Part shown: positions 23,217 to 25,356 of the stretch, in pieces
Layout: every line of letters starts with the position of its first letter
Numbering within the stretch: the first letter of the stretch is position 1
IMG/VR virus record: IMGVR_UViG_3300025141_000672
Coordinates: 1-25,356 of that record
Reading direction: 5' to 3' (one strand)
Length of the DNA: 25,356 nt
DNA from: a virus
The notes under the pieces: model-generated
Database searches by the model: none
Seen by the model: the letters and a program-made list of their open reading frames with translations, nothing else
What the model was told of the DNA's origin: nothing
Position numbers and translations under genes: made by a program

Positions 23217-23318
23217 CTAATCGAACAACGACTGTAACGTCCGGCCCAATCCCCAAACCAGAAACGCTATAAACGCAGACAGGGCGACGACCGTCCCGCA
23301 CACCAGCCAATGCCTCAT
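23217..23318 (-). CDS. 33-aa single-membrane-segment micro-protein
   Basis: The ATG overlaps the stop of the 50-aa gene (ATGA), and its stop is directly followed by the terminase ATPase ATG. The product MRHWLVCGTVVALSAF continues IAFLVWGLGRTLQSLFD: one hydrophobic segment flanked by a short polar head and tail. It is below gene-finder limits, but the exact packing among overlapped genes supports translation. A role as a small membrane or holin-like protein is possible, though placing one between terminase genes is unusual. Function unknown. Confidence 0.6.
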   Translation of the reverse strand: MRHWLVCGTVVALSAFIAFLVWGLGRTLQSLFD

Positions 23319-23467
23319 TGACACGACTCGCAGACTTCCGGGTCTTCCAAACCGCACTCCAAAGGTTCCTCATCGGAAAACGGATCCAACACAGGGCGCT
23401 CCCCAAGCGCCTCCTCACGCACACAATATGGAACCCACTTCCCCTCGTACAAGACATGCCCCGGCAT
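23315..23467 (-). CDS. 50-aa acidic Cys-containing micro-protein
   Basis: The ATG overlaps the previous stop (TAATG). The product MPGHVLYEGKWVPYCVREEA continues through LGERPVLDPFSDEEPLECGL and ends EDPEVCESCQ. It is acidic and has four Cys (one early, three near the end as C-x8-C-x2-C), so metal or disulfide binding is possible. A competing frame over the same bases (23200-23457) gives an Arg/Val/Ser-rich product and fits the gene packing less well. No family recognised. Confidence 0.65.
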   Translation of the reverse strand: MPGHVLYEGKWVPYCVREEALGERPVLDPFSDEEPLECGLEDPEVCESCQ

Positions 23468-23580
23468 TACTTACGCTTCTTAGCATGAGTAACCTTCTTA
23501 CCAGACCGCTTCGCAGCGGCCTTGGCAGCGGCCCTGCCCTTAGGGGTATACGAATAATGCTTCTTCCCAACCTTAGGCAC
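23467..23580 (-). CDS. 37-aa strongly basic micro-protein
   Basis: A GTG start at 23580, inside the end of the small terminase gene (8-bp overlap), opens VPKVGKKHYSYTPKGRAAAK, which continues AAAKRSGKKVTHAKKRK to a stop overlapping the next ATG. About two fifths of residues are Lys or Arg. Such Lys/Ala tails bind DNA non-specifically, and the sequence resembles H1-type tails and also the 119-aa gene at 24602. Location within the terminase cluster suggests a packaging link, which is inference. Confidence 0.65.
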   Translation of the reverse strand: MPKVGKKHYSYTPKGRAAAKAAAKRSGKKVTHAKKRK

Positions 23581-24031
23581 TTTCCACCATCCTCAAATGT
23601 CGCACTTCAGCCTCCAAAGCAGAGGCCAACTCTTCATCACTAAAGGCCGCAACGTCCCGCTCATCGTCAACAACCACCTTGCGCCGTGGCGTGAACTTCT
23701 CAATGTACTGAAGATACAACGAAGCAGCCTTCACATCGCCATCGCTCGCGCGCTGCCAGAGCGCATCTATCACGCTCTGAACCCGTTCCGGGTTGATGTT
23801 CAGTTCCGCTGCGCGACGATCCCATTCCTTGATGAACCGGTGGTCGCGTTTGATTCGCCGTAGCGAATCTTCGTGTATGTCGTTCTCGGCTGCCCACTCC
23901 CGTTGCGTTCGTGGGTCGCGCTCTGGGCCTTTCAGAAGCCAGTCAAGAAAGCCCTGCCACTTGCGCGGCATGACTTGCTCTCCTGCTTCCTCGTCCCATT
24001 GCCAGCCTCGCCCGCCTCCGTTTTGCGGCAT
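23573..24031 (-). CDS. Terminase small subunit
   Basis: The 152-aa protein has a polar N-terminus, then a helix-turn-helix-like block (RDPRTQREWAAENDIHEDSL, about 38-57) and RRIKRDHRFIKEWDRRAAEL. This is followed by a helical core (QSVIDALWQRASDGDVKAAS) and an acidic C-terminal tail (DEELASALEAEVRHLRMVES). This matches the phage small-terminase type that reads a DNA site and feeds the large subunit. AAGGAGG lies 7 bases before the ATG, the best ribosome site in the window. It is the first gene of the leftward operon. Confidence 0.85.
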   Translation of the reverse strand: MPQNGGGRGWQWDEEAGEQVMPRKWQGFLDWLLKGPERDPRTQREWAAENDIHEDSLRRIKRDHRFIKEWDRRAAELNINPERVQSVIDALWQRASDGDVKAASLYLQYIEKFTPRRKVVVDDERDVAAFSDEELASALEAEVRHLRMVESA

Positions 24032-24038
24032 GTATGCG

Positions 24039-24046
24039 CCTCCTTA
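24039..24046 (-). promoter_or_regulatory. Strong ribosome binding site of the small terminase gene
   Basis: The minus strand reads TAAGGAGG seven bases before the ATG at 24031. This is a full match to the 16S 3' end and fixes the start. Confidence 0.8.
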
Positions 24047-24179
24047 GTGTGCTCACCTAAAGACTCTACTGTCCCATTCGGGCATCTCTTGGTATCTGCG
24101 GTGAAGATTCTCGCTATCGCTAGAAAGCATGAGAAATGTTGCCTGAAAGCCGGGACATTCAGCACATAAGAACAGGGGG

Positions 24180-24192
24180 GGTACTAAGTACC
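24180..24192. promoter_or_regulatory. Operator-like palindrome O1
   Basis: GGTACTAAGTACC has perfect 6-bp arms around a central A. A second copy with one change lies at 24222-24234. The 42-bp spacing is four DNA turns, so both face the same side of the helix. Confidence 0.55.
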
Positions 24193-24221
24193 GTCCCCGA
24201 CGGCCCCCAGCCGACGGGGAC
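24193..24221. repeat. Hairpin exactly between the two operator-like sites
   Basis: GTCCCCGACGGC (24193-24204) and GCCGACGGGGAC (24210-24221) pair over 12 positions with one A-A mismatch and a 5-base loop. The ends abut both palindromes. No T-run follows on either strand. Confidence 0.7.
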
Positions 24222-24234
24222 GATACTAAGTACC
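24222..24234. promoter_or_regulatory. Operator-like palindrome O2
   Basis: GATACTAAGTACC differs from O1 (24180-24192) at one base. Repeated half sites suggest binding of a dimeric regulator or terminase. A further GTACC lies just downstream. Confidence 0.55.
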
Positions 24235-24292
24235 ACTACGTACCGCACGACGCATACAGCGGCGAAGGTATATGTAGAAGCGCACCGGGAAT

Positions 24293-24317
24293 CCTTATCT
24301 ATACATATAAGTAAAGG
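24293..24317. promoter_or_regulatory. AT-rich island, possible promoter element
   Basis: CCTTATCTATACATATAAG and following bases form the only clear AT-rich tract of the control region, with -10-like hexamers on both strands (TATAAG rightward; TATAGA leftward). TACATATA at 24302-24309 is the inverted copy of TATATGTA at 24269-24276. No matching -35 box was found, so direction is open. Confidence 0.3.
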
Positions 24318-24324
24318 CGACCCC

Positions 24325-24343
24325 CACCCCCCGAAGGGGGGTG
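24325..24343. repeat. GAA-loop hairpin 1
   Basis: CACCCCCC-GAA-GGGGGGTG forms a perfect 8-bp stem with a 3-base loop. A shorter relative is at 24497-24511. No T-run follows, so simple terminator activity is doubtful. Confidence 0.7.
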
Positions 24344-24381
24344 CCCGCACGGGGTCCGACGGTCCAAGGTGCGCGCGCAGG

Positions 24382-24401
24382 GGGATTTCTATGGAAATCC
24401 C
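24382..24401. repeat. Inverted repeat GGGATTTC/GAAATCCC
   Basis: Perfect 8-bp arms flank a 4-base loop (TATG). Just left lies GCGCGCGCAG (24371-24380), which recurs directly at 24428-24437. Could be a regulator site or RNA hairpin. Confidence 0.65.
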
Positions 24402-24496
24402 AGCCCACCAGCCGATTTGCCTCGCACGCGCGCGCAGTTCCGCCCGCATAATGCGCAGGGAACCGGGCAGGCACGAGAGGACCGCAACCCAACATT

Positions 24497-24511
24497 TACC
24501 CCGAAGGGGTA
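24497..24511. repeat. GAA-loop hairpin 2
   Basis: TACCCC-GAA-GGGGTA has a perfect 6-bp stem and the same loop as the hairpin at 24325-24343. Confidence 0.7.
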
Positions 24512-24534
24512 GGGGGCTGGCTGGCTGGATTTTT

Positions 24535-24576
24535 GGGGTGGTTTTCCCCCCTCACTAGTGAGGGGGAAAACCCCCC
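24535..24576. repeat. Long hairpin before the rightward H1-like gene
   Basis: The arms meet at CTCACTAGTGAG (24551-24562 core) and extend outward as TTTTCCCC/GGGGAAAA and G/C runs, giving about 20 pairs with a one-base bulge in each half. It ends 14 bases before the AGGAG of the next gene. It may block upstream transcription, be an RNase III site, or be a protein-binding palindrome. Confidence 0.75.
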
Positions 24577-24601
24577 AACCGACGAGTTGAAGGAGATCAA
24601 C

Positions 24602-24961
24602 TTGAACACCACCATCACCACCGAAGCCCTGTCCGCCATCGTCACCGCAGCGGTGATCGAAGCCGTGAAGGCGCTGGCGACCCCGGACACCCCCGCAGAG
24701 CCGAAGGCTCCGAAGAAGGCCACGAAGAAGGCTCCTGCGAAGGCTGCCAAGGCGGACACTCGCACCAAGGCGGAGCGCAAGGCTGCCAACCAGAAACTGA
24801 TGCGGAGCATCAACGGCAAGTTGGCCGCAGCCACGAAGGCGGACGACGAGGCCAAGGCGCTCGCGTTCCTGCGACAGGCCACGGCCATGACCCCGGCAAC
24901 GTGGGCCGGTGTCCACGCCCAGATCGTCCGCAAGCACGAGGCGCTGGGTCTGGCCGCCTAG
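24602..24961 (+). CDS. Lys/Ala-rich histone-H1-like DNA-binding protein
   Basis: The TTG at 24602 has AGGAG six bases upstream; an in-frame TTG further back (24533) would run through the hairpin and is rejected. The 119-aa product begins with a helix (TEALSAIVTAAVIEAVKALA, about 6-26), then a Lys/Ala/Pro tail (PKAPKKATKKAPAKAAKA, about 35-55), and ends in a second helical part (NQKLMRSINGKLAAATKADD... TWAGVHAQIVRKHEALG). The tail resembles histone-H1-like bacterial and phage proteins that coat DNA. Opposite strand to the virion operon, so probably expressed at another stage. No specific family is sure. Confidence 0.7.
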   Translation: MNTTITTEALSAIVTAAVIEAVKALATPDTPAEPKAPKKATKKAPAKAAKADTRTKAERKAANQKLMRSINGKLAAATKADDEAKALAFLRQATAMTPATWAGVHAQIVRKHEALGLAA

Positions 24962-24979
24962 CACAAGCGTGTAGGCGAA

Positions 24980-25008
24980 ACGCCTCCGCCCACATGGGGC
25001 GGGGGCGT
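24980..25008. terminator. GC-rich hairpin after the H1-like gene
   Basis: ACGCCTCCGCCC (24980-24991) pairs with GGGCGGGGGCGT (24997-25008) over 12 positions with one G-T wobble and a 5-base loop. It begins 18 bases after the stop codon, where a terminator would be. No U-run follows, so termination is likely but unproven. Confidence 0.5.
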
Positions 25009-25013
25009 CCGTA

Positions 25014-25025
25014 GGGACTAGTCCC
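25014..25025. repeat. Palindrome GGGACTAGTCCC
   Basis: A perfect 12-bp palindrome centred on ACTAGT, the same centre as the hairpin core at 24551-24562. The two lie on either side of the H1-like gene. Confidence 0.7.
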
Positions 25026-25069
25026 CCTGCGCTGAAGAGCCAGACTGACGCATACATGGAGGTAGGCGT

Positions 25070-25297
25070 ATGGGTGAGAGCATCGAAGAGCGTTTCCCGC
25101 GTGTGGTGGTTGACCCGCGCGAGTGGTACGGCAAGGCCCGGTCCTTGCGTTGTGCAACGCATGATGGTGGGTGTGGGCGTGTGTTCACTCCTGCGATGGG
25201 TGATTCTTACGGGGAGGGCGAGATGTCCATTCCTCCGGGGAAGTTGGCCCATGCGTGGAAGTGTGGTTACTGCGTGTGGACTGCGCCTAGTGCGTGA
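25070..25297 (+). CDS. Small zinc-ribbon-like protein
   Basis: The ATG at 25070 has GGAGG seven bases upstream. The 75-aa product reads MGESIEERFPRVVVDPREWY, then LRCATHDGGCGRVF, and near the end HAWKCGYCVWTAPSA. C-x2-H-x3-C plus a later C-x2-C fits one zinc ribbon. Such small phage proteins may bind nucleic acid or regulate transcription. A second frame starting at 25056 is open to the window edge but lacks any motif and has a weak ribosome site. Function unknown. Confidence 0.7.
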   Translation: MGESIEERFPRVVVDPREWYGKARSLRCATHDGGCGRVFTPAMGDSYGEGEMSIPPGKLAHAWKCGYCVWTAPSA

Positions 25298-25303
25298 GTT
25301 CCT

Positions 25304-25341
25304 GTTCATTCTCTCTCTCTCTTTTGAGAGAGAGAATGAAC
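25304..25341. terminator. Strong CT/GA hairpin
   Basis: GTTCATTCTCTCTCTC (25304-25319) is the exact complement of GAGAGAGAGAATGAAC (25326-25341) with a 6-base loop. It begins 7 bases after the stop at 25297. Position suggests a terminator, though no U-run follows on the plus strand. Confidence 0.6.
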
Positions 25342-25356
25342 TGGGTCCGAAGTTTC

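Larger units (their letters stand above)
24047..24601. other. Non-coding divergent control region, rich in inverted repeats
   Basis: About 555 bp lie between the leftward small terminase and the rightward H1-like gene. No convincing gene was found on either strand; the open frames here are made by the GC-rich repeats and lack good starts. The region holds two operator-like palindromes, at least four hairpins, a GGCT tandem run (24515-24528), and one AT-rich island. It is the natural place for divergent promoters, regulator binding and a packaging (pac/cos) site, because small-terminase recognition sites often lie near that gene. No cos end can be proven here. Confidence 0.7.

Noticed and set aside
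24047-24601. tRNA, CRISPR or insertion sequence in the non-coding region
   Set aside because: No cloverleaf, no repeat-spacer pattern and no transposase frame; repeats are short, unique hairpins.
24389-25309. 306-codon minus-strand frame over the rightward genes
   Set aside because: Covers repeats and both better-supported plus genes; Arg/Gly/Leu-rich with no motif.
25056-25356. Alternative plus-strand frame open to the edge
   Set aside because: Weak ribosome site and no motif. The overlapping 75-aa frame has a good site and a zinc-ribbon pattern.

Overview
The window looks like one part of a tailed-phage (or prophage) genome, with a virion-assembly gene set and a divergent control region. 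Composition is moderately GC-rich by eye. Genes are tightly packed, many touching by a single stop/start overlap. Starts often carry purine-rich ribosome sites, and GTG and TTG starts are used, so the host is a bacterium with ordinary Shine-Dalgarno initiation. Nothing in the window fixes the host taxon. The gene order (small terminase, large terminase, portal, scaffold, coat, adaptor, long tail-hub-like protein, fibres, internal proteins) fits a short-tailed, P22/T7-like virion. No tape measure, tail tube or sheath gene was recognised.

Right end (about 24,050-25,356): a non-coding stretch of about 550 bp separates a leftward operon from two small rightward genes. It is full of inverted repeats: two 13-bp operator-like palindromes 42 bp apart with a hairpin exactly between them, two CCCC-GAA-GGGG hairpins, and a long hairpin just before the first rightward gene. 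That gene is a Lys/Ala-rich, histone-H1-like protein (24602-24961). The second (25070-25297) is a small protein with a Cys/His zinc-ribbon-like pattern.

Leftward operon, in transcription order: small terminase (23573-24031); three micro-genes missed by a size filter (37-aa basic, 50-aa Cys-containing, 33-aa single membrane segment); a large terminase split into an ATPase gene (22329-23216) and a nuclease gene (21670-22335); two small unknowns; portal (19235-21121); scaffold-like coiled-coil protein (18529-19188); major capsid protein (17553-18512); small Cys-motif protein (17274-17537); head-tail adaptor (16561-17277); tail-hub/nozzle-like protein (14977-16554); then a fibre/decoration block (14976 down to 11707) with a glycine-rich adhesin and three tandem related proteins; a tail-fibre assembly chaperone-like gene (11426-11704); a membrane/coiled-coil protein; and several very small genes.

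Left end: three genes of rising size (138 aa, 779 aa and at least 2,581 aa) read like an internal-virion or ejection-protein module, comparable in position and size order to T7 gp14/gp15/gp16. The 779-aa protein has a repeated FNFDAL motif and an 11-residue Trp repeat. The giant protein runs off the left edge. Near residues 1300-1500 it contains what looks like a HipA/PI-kinase-like catalytic core, the most unusual item in the window. The DNA 9-mer CTGTAGGCG (or its complement) also recurs seven times in different reading frames, more than chance suggests.
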